In this document: piece after piece, positions 24,571 through 32,862 of the stretch
Position numbering within the stretch: position 1 is the first letter of the stretch
Layout of the letters: each line of letters opens with the position of its first letter
Source of the DNA: Halorubrum sp. DM2
Lineage (GTDB): Archaea > Halobacteriota > Halobacteria > Halobacteriales > Haloferacaceae
Assembly: GCF_901686465.1 (NCBI RefSeq)
Contig: NZ_LR594487.1
Span: forward strand, 2,803,773 to 2,867,772
Length of the DNA stretch: 64,000 nt
Reading direction: 5' to 3'
Made by a program: the position numbers and the translations under genes
The notes under the pieces: generated by a model
What the model was told of the DNA's origin: nothing
What the model saw: only the letters and a program-made list of their open reading frames with translations
Databases searched by the model: none

Positions 24571-25599
24571 TCACAGCCACGGGGCCCGGGAGTCGTCGTC
24601 CGTGAACGGGTCCGTCCCGTCGTCGTCGGTCTCTCGTCCCTCGCCGCCGTTCGCGAGGACGGCGACGTCGTCGTCGACGACGGGTGACGACCCCTCCGGC
24701 GGGGCGTCGAGGGGCGGGTCGGACGGGGGGCTCTCCGCGAGGTCGTCTTCGGTGTCGGTCGAGTCCCCGTCTGACGATCCGTCGTCGTCGTCGTCGGGTG
24801 CGTCATCGCCGTCGGACACGTTGCCGTCGTCCGGCGCGTCGTCGTCGGTACCCTCCAGCGCGCCCGCGTTCGGGTCGTACGCGAACAGCGTCGTCACCGC
24901 GAGCACCGCGAGCGCGACCGGCGCGTCGGTCTGCATGAGATCGAACGGCCCCAGCAGGATCGGCAGCGCGAGTACGCCCAGCGCGACCGCCGAGCCGAAC
25001 CGGAACCGGTCGATGTCGACGCGGCCGCGGAGGTGCGGCGAGAGCAGCGCGATCGAGAGCGCGAAGGCTACCCCCACTGCGGCGGCCGCGGTCCCGTTGA
25101 CCACGTACTCGGTCGACGTCTCCAACGTGAATCCCGACGGATCGAAGCTCGCGACGAGACCGAGCCCGATGATCACGCCCGGACTCGGCAGGTACTCACC
25201 GATCTCGGAGCTGGCGGTCTTGGCGGCGATCGTCAAGATCACTAGCCCGGCGAACCGCTCGAAGATGGGTAGATTCAGGAGCCCCTGAAGGGTCGGCGCA
25301 AGGGCGGCCTCGACGGCGGCGACCGGGATGATGACCGCGCCGATCAGCAGCACCGAGCCGACCATCTCTCGCCGAGAGCCGTCCATCTCCGCGAGGATCA
25401 CCGCGGCGGTCGCCGAACCGCCGAAGATCAGGATTCCCGTCTCGACGACGCCCGTGGCCGATCCGAGGACCCCGGCGACGACGAGCGCGGGGAAGATGCC
25501 GTCGACGAGCGGCAGGACCATGACGGTCGCGAGCAGCTTCGTCGCGCTCCCGACCTGCTGTTCTAATCGCAGGGCGACGGGGTGGCGTGAAGTGCTCAT
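24571..25599 (-). CDS. DUF5794-like multi-pass membrane protein
   Basis: The 342-residue protein has about seven hydrophobic helices in its first 240 residues (for example LVDGIFPALVVAGVLG and GLVILTIAAKTASSEIG). The last ~95 residues are an Asp-rich cytoplasmic tail. It resembles a haloarchaeal family I recall as DUF5794. No transporter or enzyme motif is evident. Its ATG immediately follows the stop codon of a 68-codon open frame on the same strand, which is treated as doubtful. Confidence 0.78.
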   Translation of the reverse strand: MSTSRHPVALRLEQQVGSATKLLATVMVLPLVDGIFPALVVAGVLGSATGVVETGILIFGGSATAAVILAEMDGSRREMVGSVLLIGAVIIPVAAVEAALAPTLQGLLNLPIFERFAGLVILTIAAKTASSEIGEYLPSPGVIIGLGLVASFDPSGFTLETSTEYVVNGTAAAAVGVAFALSIALLSPHLRGRVDIDRFRFGSAVALGVLALPILLGPFDLMQTDAPVALAVLAVTTLFAYDPNAGALEGTDDDAPDDGNVSDGDDAPDDDDDGSSDGDSTDTEDDLAESPPSDPPLDAPPEGSSPVVDDDVAVLANGGEGRETDDDGTDPFTDDDSRAPWL

Positions 25600-26127
25600 T
25601 CAGGGACGATAGCCCTGACCAACGGGGGGGCGGTAGGATGCGTGCGACTCGCGATGGTATGGGGACCAGCACGCGGAGCCCACGCCGCGGGAGGTCCGAC
25701 GAGCCCATGTAAAGCGTTTGCGCGGATTGCCGGCTGTAAAGCGGACGCCGAGGTCGGCGTTCGGCTGGCCGGCGATGCGCGCATTCACGGGACTGTCGGA
25801 GTCCATACCGGATATACGTGTTTCGGTCGCGTTAAAGGTTGTGTGAGACGTGTCCGCACGACACGACGGATCTACGGTGAAAACCCGTCTTCGACGATGA
25901 TACGTCGATGCCTCTCGATGTTCCCCGATTATTCCTCGGCTTTCGAAACCGCTGCGGGCGATTCACTCATGACCGCCCTCGGGCAGCGATACGGGTAGAG
26001 GACTCTGGCGACGATCGCGTTCTCCGAGACATACAGAATCATGTATACAAAACGGATCTGAATGTGAACAACCTCCACGTCCGTGCCGTCTCGCAACGCT
26101 TTTCATCGGCCGTTCGTGACGGATTAT
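25600..26127. other. Intergenic region of about 530 bp without a confident gene
   Basis: The stretch separates the DUF5794 gene from guaB, which are divergent. It holds a 68-codon minus-strand frame (25600-25806) that ends exactly where the DUF5794 ATG begins, and two TGTAAAGCG boxes near 25708 and 25735. The half nearer guaB has lower GC content and likely contains its promoter, including ATGTATACAAAAC near 26042. I see no tRNA or recognisable RNA gene. Confidence 0.5.
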
Positions 26128-27615
26128 ATGGCGACAGATTCTGGCCGATTCTCGGCGAAACTCGAGGTTCCGGAAGCGCTGACGTTCGACGACGTGCTAC
26201 TCCGACCGAAGGAGAGCCGCGTCGAACCCGACGACGCCGACCTGAGTACCCGCGTCTCGAAGAACGTCGAACTGACCGTGCCGGTGCTGTCGGCGGCGAT
26301 GGACACCGTCACAGAGAGCGACCTCGCGATCGCGATGGCCCGCGAGGGCGGTCTCGGCGTCCTCCACCGCAACATGACCGTCGAGGAGACGGCCGCCGAG
26401 GTCGAACGCATCAAGCGCGCGCACGAACTCGTCATCCGCCGCGAGAACGTCGTCACCGTCTCGCCCGACGACACCGTCCGCGAGGCCGACGCGGTGATGG
26501 AGCGGCAGGGCGTCTCCGGTGCCCCCGTCGTCGCCGACGACGACACCGTCCTCGGGATCATCTCCGGGACGGACATCCGGCCGTACCTGGAGGTCGGCGA
26601 GGACGACGCGGTCCGCGAGGCGATGACCGACGAGGTCATCACCGCGGCGGAGGATGTGGGCGCGCGCGAGGCGCTCGAACTAATGTACGACCACAAGATC
26701 GAGCGCGTCCCCATCGTCGACGAGGCCGAGCGCCTGGTCGGACTGGTGACGATGCAGGGCATCCTCCAGCGCCGCGAACACGAGGAGGCCGCCCGCGACG
26801 AGGACGGACGGCTTCTGGCCGGCGTCGCAGTCGGCCCCTTCGAGGAGGAGCGCGCCGTCGCGGCCGACGAGGCCGGCGTCGACGTGATCTTCATCGACTG
26901 TGCACACGCGCACAACCTCAACGTCTTGGACTCCGCGGAGGCGATCAAAGCGACCGTTGACGCCGACGTCGTCGTCGGCAACGTCGGGACGCGCGAGGCG
27001 GCCGAGGCCGCGGTCGACTTCGCCGACGGGCTGAAGGTCGGCATCGGGCCGGGATCGATCTGTACCACTCGCGTCGTCAGCGGCGCGGGGATGCCCCAGA
27101 TGACCGCCGTCGCGGAGGTCGCGGACGTCGCCGTCGAGCACGACGTTCCCGTGATCGCCGACGGCGGCATCCGCTACTCCGGTGACGCCATCAAGGCGCT
27201 CGCCGCGGGCGCGGACGCGGTGATGCTCGGCTCGTACTTCGCCGGCACCGACGAGGCCCCCGGCCGCGTCATCACGATGAACGGCAAGAAGTACAAGCAG
27301 TACCGCGGCATGGGCTCGGTCGGCGCGATGAAGTCCGGCGGCGGCGACCGCTACCTCAAAGAGGAGGACGAAGACGAGGAGTTCGTGCCCGAGGGCGTCG
27401 AGGCCGCGACCCCGTACAAGGGGAGCCTCGCCTCCGAGCTCCACCAGCTCACGGGCGGGATGCGCTCGGGGATGGGCTACGTCGGCGCGGAGACCGTTCC
27501 CGACCTCCACGAGCGCGCGGAGTTCGTCCGGGTTTCGACCGCGGGGCAGAGCGAGAGCCACCCGCACGACGTGATGATCACGGACGAGGCCCCCAACTAC
27601 AGTCCGGGCGAGTAA
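26128..27615 (+). CDS. guaB: IMP dehydrogenase
   Basis: The 495-residue protein contains the IMPDH barrel split by two CBS domains (about residues 100-215). Early signatures are [19 protein letters not shown] and [12 protein letters not shown]. The catalytic loop [18 protein letters not shown] places the active cysteine at residue 312. The flap region ends with [10 protein letters not shown]. It oxidises IMP to XMP, the first committed step to GMP. The start [20 protein letters not shown] was chosen over a longer frame because it matches the family N-terminus. Confidence 0.96.
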   Translation: MATDSGRFSAKLEVPEALTFDDVLLRPKESRVEPDDADLSTRVSKNVELTVPVLSAAMDTVTESDLAIAMAREGGLGVLHRNMTVEETAAEVERIKRAHELVIRRENVVTVSPDDTVREADAVMERQGVSGAPVVADDDTVLGIISGTDIRPYLEVGEDDAVREAMTDEVITAAEDVGAREALELMYDHKIERVPIVDEAERLVGLVTMQGILQRREHEEAARDEDGRLLAGVAVGPFEEERAVAADEAGVDVIFIDCAHAHNLNVLDSAEAIKATVDADVVVGNVGTREAAEAAVDFADGLKVGIGPGSICTTRVVSGAGMPQMTAVAEVADVAVEHDVPVIADGGIRYSGDAIKALAAGADAVMLGSYFAGTDEAPGRVITMNGKKYKQYRGMGSVGAMKSGGGDRYLKEEDEDEEFVPEGVEAATPYKGSLASELHQLTGGMRSGMGYVGAETVPDLHERAEFVRVSTAGQSESHPHDVMITDEAPNYSPGE

Positions 27616-27691
27616 CGCCGGGCAACCCCCGGCCGGCCGAGACCGGATCCGAGTCCGGCCGAGCGACCGAAGTGCCGGCGCACCGAAGAGG

Positions 27692-27703
27692 TATTTTAAT
27701 ATA
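27692..27703 (+). promoter_or_regulatory. TATA box for the HalX response regulator
   Basis: TATTTTAATATA is a strong TATA-like element 53-64 nt before the ATG at 27756. It predicts initiation near 27725 and a leader of roughly 30 nt, unlike most genes here, which look leaderless. Confidence 0.6.
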
Positions 27704-27755
27704 GCCAGCGGAGAGACGAAACGTGTGAGCGAACACCCCCTCGCTCCCGTCATCC

Positions 27756-28343
27756 ATGAGTGAGCAACCGCCGCTGGTCCTCGTGGTCGAGGACGAACCC
27801 GACTTGGCCGACCTGTATGCCGCCTGGCTTGGCGACGAGTACCGCGTTCGAACCGCGTACGGCGGCCACGAGGCCCTCGATCAGCTCGACGAGGCCGACG
27901 ACGAGGTCGACGCCATCCTCCTCGATCGACGGATGCCCGGGCTCTCCGGCGACGAGGTCCTCACGGCCGTCCGCGACCGCGGTATCAACTGCCGGGTCGC
28001 GATGGTCACCGCCGTCGAGCCGGACTTCGACATTCTGGAGATGGGCTTCGACGACTACCTCGTCAAGCCCGTCACCAGCGACACGCTCCGAGACACCGTC
28101 GAGGGGCTGCTGCGGCGTGGCGAGTACGACACGGAGGTCCAAGAGCTGTTCTCGCTGACGTCGAAGAAGGCGATGCTCGAGTCCGAAAAGAGCGCGAGCG
28201 ACCTCGCCGACAACGCGGAGTACCAGGAACTCACCGACCGGATCGAGGAACTCCGCGAGCAGGCCGACGAGTCGCGCGACGCGGTCGCGACCGACGACGA
28301 GGACTACGAGAAGCTCTTCCAGGATTTCGACACCGACTCGTAA
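27756..28343 (+). CDS. HalX-domain response regulator
   Basis: The 195-residue protein has an N-terminal receiver domain with the acidic pocket VVEDEPD (about 10-16), phosphoacceptor Asp in AILLDRRMPG (near 53) and the conserved lysine in DYLVKPV (near 104). The C-terminal ~70 residues are helical and match the HalX domain (LFSLTSKKAMLESEK), known from haloarchaea. No DNA-binding domain is visible. The cognate histidine kinase is not in this window. The gene stands alone behind its own promoter, downstream of guaB. Confidence 0.92.
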   Translation: MSEQPPLVLVVEDEPDLADLYAAWLGDEYRVRTAYGGHEALDQLDEADDEVDAILLDRRMPGLSGDEVLTAVRDRGINCRVAMVTAVEPDFDILEMGFDDYLVKPVTSDTLRDTVEGLLRRGEYDTEVQELFSLTSKKAMLESEKSASDLADNAEYQELTDRIEELREQADESRDAVATDDEDYEKLFQDFDTDS

Positions 28344-28410
28344 CGGGCGACCGGTTCGAGGGGGGACGCTGCCGACTCTTTATGACCGATCCGGCCGAAT
28401 CCGTGTCCGT

Positions 28411-30432
28411 ATGCGCGTTCGGGATCTGCCGCTCTCGTCGACCGTCGTCGACCACTTCGCCGAGCGGGGCGTCCGCGAACTGTACCCGCCGCAGCGCGCG
28501 GCGGTCGAGGCGGGCGTCTGCGAGGGCGCGAACGTCGTCGCGGCGGTGCCGACCGCGTCCGGGAAGACGTTCGTCGCGCAGCTCGCGCTCCTGACCGCCG
28601 ACGGTCCCGGGCTGTACGTCTGCCCGCTCCGCGCGCTCGCCCGCGAGAAGTACGAGACGTTCGCGGCGCTGCCCGGCGTCGACGTGGGCATCTCGACCGG
28701 CGACTTCGACGCGACCGGCGAGGAGCTGGCGGGCAACGACGTCGTCGTCGCCACCAGCGAGAAGGTCGACTCCGCGATCCGCAACGGGGCCTCGTGGGTC
28801 GACGATCTGGCCTGCGTCGTCGTCGACGAGGTCCACCTGCTCGGCGCGAAGCGGCGCGGGCCGACCCTCGAAGTGACGCTGGCGACGCTCAGGCGGCGGA
28901 ACCCCGACCTCCAGACCGTGGCGCTGTCGGCGACCGTCGACAACCCGGACGCCATCGCGGACTGGCTCGACGCCGCCCTCGTCGAGTCCGACTGGCGTCC
29001 CGTCGAGCTACGGACCGGCGTCGCCGTCGGCGGCGACGTCGCCTTCGACGACGGAACGAGCCTGTCCGTCGACGTTGCGTCCCCCAACGAGACGGATCCT
29101 GACGGCGACGCCTACGCCGGCGACGAGACCGACGCCGAAGACGAGAGCGACCCCGACGCTGATGACGACGACGAACCCGATCCCACCGAGGTCACTGCCG
29201 CTCTGGTCGCCGACGCGGTCGCGGACGGCGGGCAGTGTCTCGCGTTCGTCCGCTCCCGCCGCGAGGCGGTCGACCTCGCGGAGCGGCTCGCGGACGAGGG
29301 GCTCGCGGAGCGGCTCGGCATCGAGGACGCGGCCACCGTGGCGGCGGAGGAGGCCACCGACGTGGACGGGACGCTCACCGGCCGGCAGCTCGCGGCGTGT
29401 CTGCGCGCCGGCGTCGCGTTCCACCATGCGGGCCTCCGGTCGGGCCACCGATCGGTCGTCGAGTCGGCGTTCCGCGACCGCGACGTCGCCTGTATCTGCG
29501 CGACGCCCACGCTCGCGGCCGGCGTCAACGTCCCCGCGCGGCGCGTCGTCGTCCGCGACCAGCGACGGTACGGCGAGGGCGGCATGGAGTGGATTCCGAC
29601 GCTCGAAGTCCACCAGATGTGCGGCCGGGCGGGGCGTCCGGGGCTCGACCCGCACGGCGAGGCCGTCCTCGTCGCCGACGCCGACACGCGCGAGGAAGTT
29701 CACGAGCGGTACGTCGAGGGCGAACCCGAGGCGGTCGAGTCGCAGTTGGCCGACCCAGGGGCGCTCCGAACCCACGTCCTCGCGGCGATCGCCACCGGGT
29801 TCGCGGGGACCGAGACCGAGATACTCGACGTCTTCGAGGGGACGTTCTACGCGCGGGAGACGGGTGCCGGCGGCCTCGCCGACGCGGTCGCCGTCGCAGT
29901 CGACGACCTCGTTGCCGCCGGGATGGTCGTCAGGGAGACCGGCGGCGTCGAGGACTACTGCCTCGTCGCGACGGCGGTCGGCGAGACCACCTCGAAGCAG
30001 TACGTTCGGCCCGAGACGGGCGAGCGGATCGTCGCCGGGCTCCGCGCGGCGGCCGATCTGGCAGACACGACGACGCTCACCGCCTTCGAGGTGATCTGCG
30101 ACACGCCGGACATGCAGGACACCTACCTCGGAAACGCCGAGCGCGCCGACGTCTATCGGTTCGCGCGGCGCAACGCCGCCCATCTGACGACGGACATGAC
30201 GGAGCCGGACGACTTCGAGGGGTGGCTGGAGTCGGTGAAGACGGCGCGAATCTTAGACGAGTGGATCGGCGGCGCGACCGTCGAGGATCTGGTCGAGCGC
30301 TACCGGATCGGTCCCGGGGACCTCGACTCGCGGGTCGAGCGCGCGGAGTGGCTGCTGAGCGCCGCCGAGGCGCTCGGGGAGACGATCGGCGTGCGCGTTC
30401 CCGCGGTGTCACGGGCGCGGTCGCGGCTGTGA
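28411..30432 (+). CDS. Hel308-like Ski2-family helicase lacking the C-terminal HhH domain
   Basis: The 673-residue protein carries the superfamily 2 set: Q-motif region ELYPPQRAAVEAGV, Walker A PTASGKT (near 47-53), DEVHLLG box, ALSATV motif III, and HQMCGRAGRPG motif VI. Order and wording match Hel308 DNA helicases closely. An acidic insert (about 225-258) replaces part of the usual linker. The chain ends after the winged-helix/ratchet region (AEWLLSAAEALGE) where Hel308 normally continues into a helix-hairpin-helix domain. It may be a Hel308 paralogue with changed regulation. A T-rich box lies about 30 nt upstream. Confidence 0.85.
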   Translation: MRVRDLPLSSTVVDHFAERGVRELYPPQRAAVEAGVCEGANVVAAVPTASGKTFVAQLALLTADGPGLYVCPLRALAREKYETFAALPGVDVGISTGDFDATGEELAGNDVVVATSEKVDSAIRNGASWVDDLACVVVDEVHLLGAKRRGPTLEVTLATLRRRNPDLQTVALSATVDNPDAIADWLDAALVESDWRPVELRTGVAVGGDVAFDDGTSLSVDVASPNETDPDGDAYAGDETDAEDESDPDADDDDEPDPTEVTAALVADAVADGGQCLAFVRSRREAVDLAERLADEGLAERLGIEDAATVAAEEATDVDGTLTGRQLAACLRAGVAFHHAGLRSGHRSVVESAFRDRDVACICATPTLAAGVNVPARRVVVRDQRRYGEGGMEWIPTLEVHQMCGRAGRPGLDPHGEAVLVADADTREEVHERYVEGEPEAVESQLADPGALRTHVLAAIATGFAGTETEILDVFEGTFYARETGAGGLADAVAVAVDDLVAAGMVVRETGGVEDYCLVATAVGETTSKQYVRPETGERIVAGLRAAADLADTTTLTAFEVICDTPDMQDTYLGNAERADVYRFARRNAAHLTTDMTEPDDFEGWLESVKTARILDEWIGGATVEDLVERYRIGPGDLDSRVERAEWLLSAAEALGETIGVRVPAVSRARSRL

Positions 30433-30462
30433 GAAAGCGGTTGGGGTGTCCGAACCGTGCGC

Positions 30463-31524
30463 TCAGTCAGCCGACCCGACCGCCCGATGGAACGGGGTCC
30501 GGGCGATCGTCTGCCGCAGCTCCGCCAGCGAGTCGCGGCCGACGTCGCTCGCGGCCGACATCACCGCGAACACTTCCTGTCTGGACACCTTCACGCCGGT
30601 CTCGGTGAGCGCGTCTTCGGGGCGCGAGTTGATCTCTCGGAGGGTGCCGACCGCGAGCAGGTACGGGACGGTCCACGCCTCCATCGTGTTCCCGTTCGAG
30701 AGCGGCATCGTCTCTAAGTACGCCTGCGCGTCGTCGAGGAACGAGCGGGCGTAGTCGGCGGTCCGGTCGACGACGCGCGCGGACGACTCGCGGTTCTCCG
30801 GGTGGACGACCCGCTCCTGTTCGACGCCCTCCGCTTCGAGCCACTCGGCGGGGAGGTAGACGTTGTTCTCTTCCGTGTAGTCGTCGTAGACGTCCTTCGA
30901 GACGTTCACGAGCTGTAAGAGGAGGCCGAACTCCTCGGCGGTCTCGCGCAGCCGGTCGGCGCGCTCCTCGGCGACGTCGCCGCGCGTGAGCAGGTTCGTG
31001 ATGAGGTTGCCGACCGTCCCGGCCGCGTAGTAGCAGTACTGCTCTAACTCGTCGCGGTCGTCGATGCGGAGCCCGCCCTCGGTGGCGTGGCGGTCGACGA
31101 ACATCGCCATCCCGTCGACCATCTCCAGCACCGGCGGAACGATGGCCTCCTGGGCCTCCGGATCGAGCTCCGCGAACGTGGCGGCGATCGTCGGTGCCTC
31201 CGCGACGACGGTCCAGTCGTCGTCCAATTCCGCGGGCAGCCACTCGTCGACCGCCTCGCGGAACGCCGCGATGTCGGTCTCGTCGTCCGGGTCGATCGCT
31301 CGTCGGTACGTCCGCAGCACGTCGCTCTGGGCTTCCGGCGGGATGTGACCGGCGTCCTCGACGGTGTCGGCGACCCGACAGAGGAGGTAACCGACACAGA
31401 TCTGCGAGGCCATCGGCTCCTCTAGCACGTCGACGGTCAGCGCGAAGGTCCGCGAGACCCCTTGGACCGCCTCGTGACACCACGCGAGGTCGGCCTCGCC
31501 GGGGCCGTGTTCTCGTCCGCTCAT
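30463..31524 (-). CDS. Squalene/phytoene synthase family protein
   Basis: The 353-residue protein has the two Asp-rich motifs of head-to-head prenyl synthases: CRVADTVEDAG near residues 49-59 and NVSKDVYDDYTEEN near 208. The segment YCYYAAGTVG near 163 is also diagnostic. It condenses two prenyl diphosphates, giving squalene (from C15) or phytoene (from C20). The sequence resembles what I recall of haloarchaeal squalene synthases, but the choice cannot be settled by eye. A TATA-like TTTTTATG lies about 32 nt upstream of the start. Confidence 0.87.
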   Translation of the reverse strand: MSGREHGPGEADLAWCHEAVQGVSRTFALTVDVLEEPMASQICVGYLLCRVADTVEDAGHIPPEAQSDVLRTYRRAIDPDDETDIAAFREAVDEWLPAELDDDWTVVAEAPTIAATFAELDPEAQEAIVPPVLEMVDGMAMFVDRHATEGGLRIDDRDELEQYCYYAAGTVGNLITNLLTRGDVAEERADRLRETAEEFGLLLQLVNVSKDVYDDYTEENNVYLPAEWLEAEGVEQERVVHPENRESSARVVDRTADYARSFLDDAQAYLETMPLSNGNTMEAWTVPYLLAVGTLREINSRPEDALTETGVKVSRQEVFAVMSAASDVGRDSLAELRQTIARTPFHRAVGSAD

Positions 31525-31551
31525 TCAGTTGCCAGTCCTTACGGCACAACG

Positions 31552-31560
31552 CATAAAAAG
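31552..31560 (-). promoter_or_regulatory. TATA-like box for the squalene/phytoene synthase gene
   Basis: On the minus strand the box reads CTTTTTATG, centred about 32 nt before the ATG at 31524. A leader of only a few nucleotides is implied. Confidence 0.5.
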
Positions 31561-31700
31561 CCTCGTGGAACGGCGGCCGGCCGCCCCCTGCTGCGCGGGG
31601 CCTCGAAACCGAACGACGCCGCGCCGCTCGAACCCACGAACCTCCGCCCCGTGTACAATCGTGTGGAAACGGCTAAGTCGGCCCAGTCGAAGGGGAGACC

Positions 31701-32846
31701 ATGAAGTTCACGCTCACCGAAGAGCAGCGTCAGATCCGCGACACCGTCGCGGAGTTCGTCGACGAGGAGGTCGTGCCGCGGGCGGCCAAAATCGACGAGA
31801 CGGACGAGTTCCCGGCCGACCTGATAGACGAGATGGCCGACCTCGGGCTCATGGGAATGCCGTTCCCGGTCGAGTACGAGGGCGCGGGGCTCGACTACCA
31901 CAGCTACGCGATCGGACTCGAAGAGATATCTCGCGGCTCCGGCGGACTCGGGACGGTCGTCGCGGCCCACACGTCGCTCGCGGGCAACATGCTCTACGAG
32001 TTCGGCGACGAGGCGCAAAAGGAGGAGTACCTCACCGCCCTGAACACCGCCGAGGACATCGGCGCGTTCGCGCTCTCGGAGGCCGAGGCCGGCTCGGACG
32101 TGCCAGCCATGTCGACGGCCGCGGAGCGCGACGGCGACGGCTACCTCGTCAACGGCGGGAAGCTCTGGATCTCCAACGGCTCCGTCGCGGACACCGTCAC
32201 GCTGTTCGCGAAGACCGACCCCGACGCGGGCCGGAAGGGCATCTCGTCGTTCGTCGTGCGTCCCGAGGAGGACGACGGGTTCGTCGTCGAGGGCACGGAG
32301 GACAAGCTCGGCGACAAGGGGTGTCCGACCGCCGAGCTTCGGTTCGACGACATGTGGATCCCCGAGGATCGGCTACTCGGCGAGGAGGGCGAGGGGTTCG
32401 TCCACGCGCTGAAGACGCTCAACGGCGGCCGGATCACGATCGCGGCCCGGTCGGTCGGGATCGCGCGCGCCGCGCTCGACGAGGCGGCGTCCTACGCGCA
32501 ACAGCGCGAGCAGTTCGACCGGCCGATCTCCGACTTTCAGGCGATCCAGCACAAGCTCGCGGACATGGACACGAAGGCCCGCGCCGCGGAGCTGCTGATG
32601 CACGAGGCGGCCGACCTGAAGATGCGCGACGGCGACTACATCAAGGAGGCCGCGCAGGCGAAGCTGTACGCTTCGGAGATCGCCCGCGAGGTCGCCAACG
32701 AGGGGATCCAGATCCACGGCGGCTACGGCTACACCAAGGACTTCCCCGCCGAGCGGTTCTACCGCGACGCGAAGCTATCGGAGATCTACGAGGGGACGAG
32801 CGAAGTGTTACGGAACACGATCGCCCAACAGCTGCTCGACGAGTAG
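31701..32846 (+). CDS. Acyl-CoA dehydrogenase
   Basis: The 381-residue flavoprotein shows the family signatures FALSEAEAGSD (FAD/substrate site, near 115-125) and QIHGGYGYTKDFPAERFYRDAK near the C-terminus. The catalytic glutamate is in IYEGTSEVLRNTIA. It oxidises a fatty or short-branched acyl-CoA to the 2-enoyl-CoA and passes electrons to ETF. The chain length preference cannot be read. A second member of the family lies at 59.2-60.4 kb. The start MKFTLTEEQRQIRDTV is the standard N-terminus. Confidence 0.93.
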   Translation: MKFTLTEEQRQIRDTVAEFVDEEVVPRAAKIDETDEFPADLIDEMADLGLMGMPFPVEYEGAGLDYHSYAIGLEEISRGSGGLGTVVAAHTSLAGNMLYEFGDEAQKEEYLTALNTAEDIGAFALSEAEAGSDVPAMSTAAERDGDGYLVNGGKLWISNGSVADTVTLFAKTDPDAGRKGISSFVVRPEEDDGFVVEGTEDKLGDKGCPTAELRFDDMWIPEDRLLGEEGEGFVHALKTLNGGRITIAARSVGIARAALDEAASYAQQREQFDRPISDFQAIQHKLADMDTKARAAELLMHEAADLKMRDGDYIKEAAQAKLYASEIAREVANEGIQIHGGYGYTKDFPAERFYRDAKLSEIYEGTSEVLRNTIAQQLLDE

Positions 32847-32862
32847 TGCCGGTGCGGACGGA

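Noticed and set aside
25642-25998. 118-codon plus-strand frame in the gap before guaB
   Set aside because: Codon use and residue composition are unlike neighbouring genes, it lacks a convincing promoter spacing, and it overlaps the competing minus frame.
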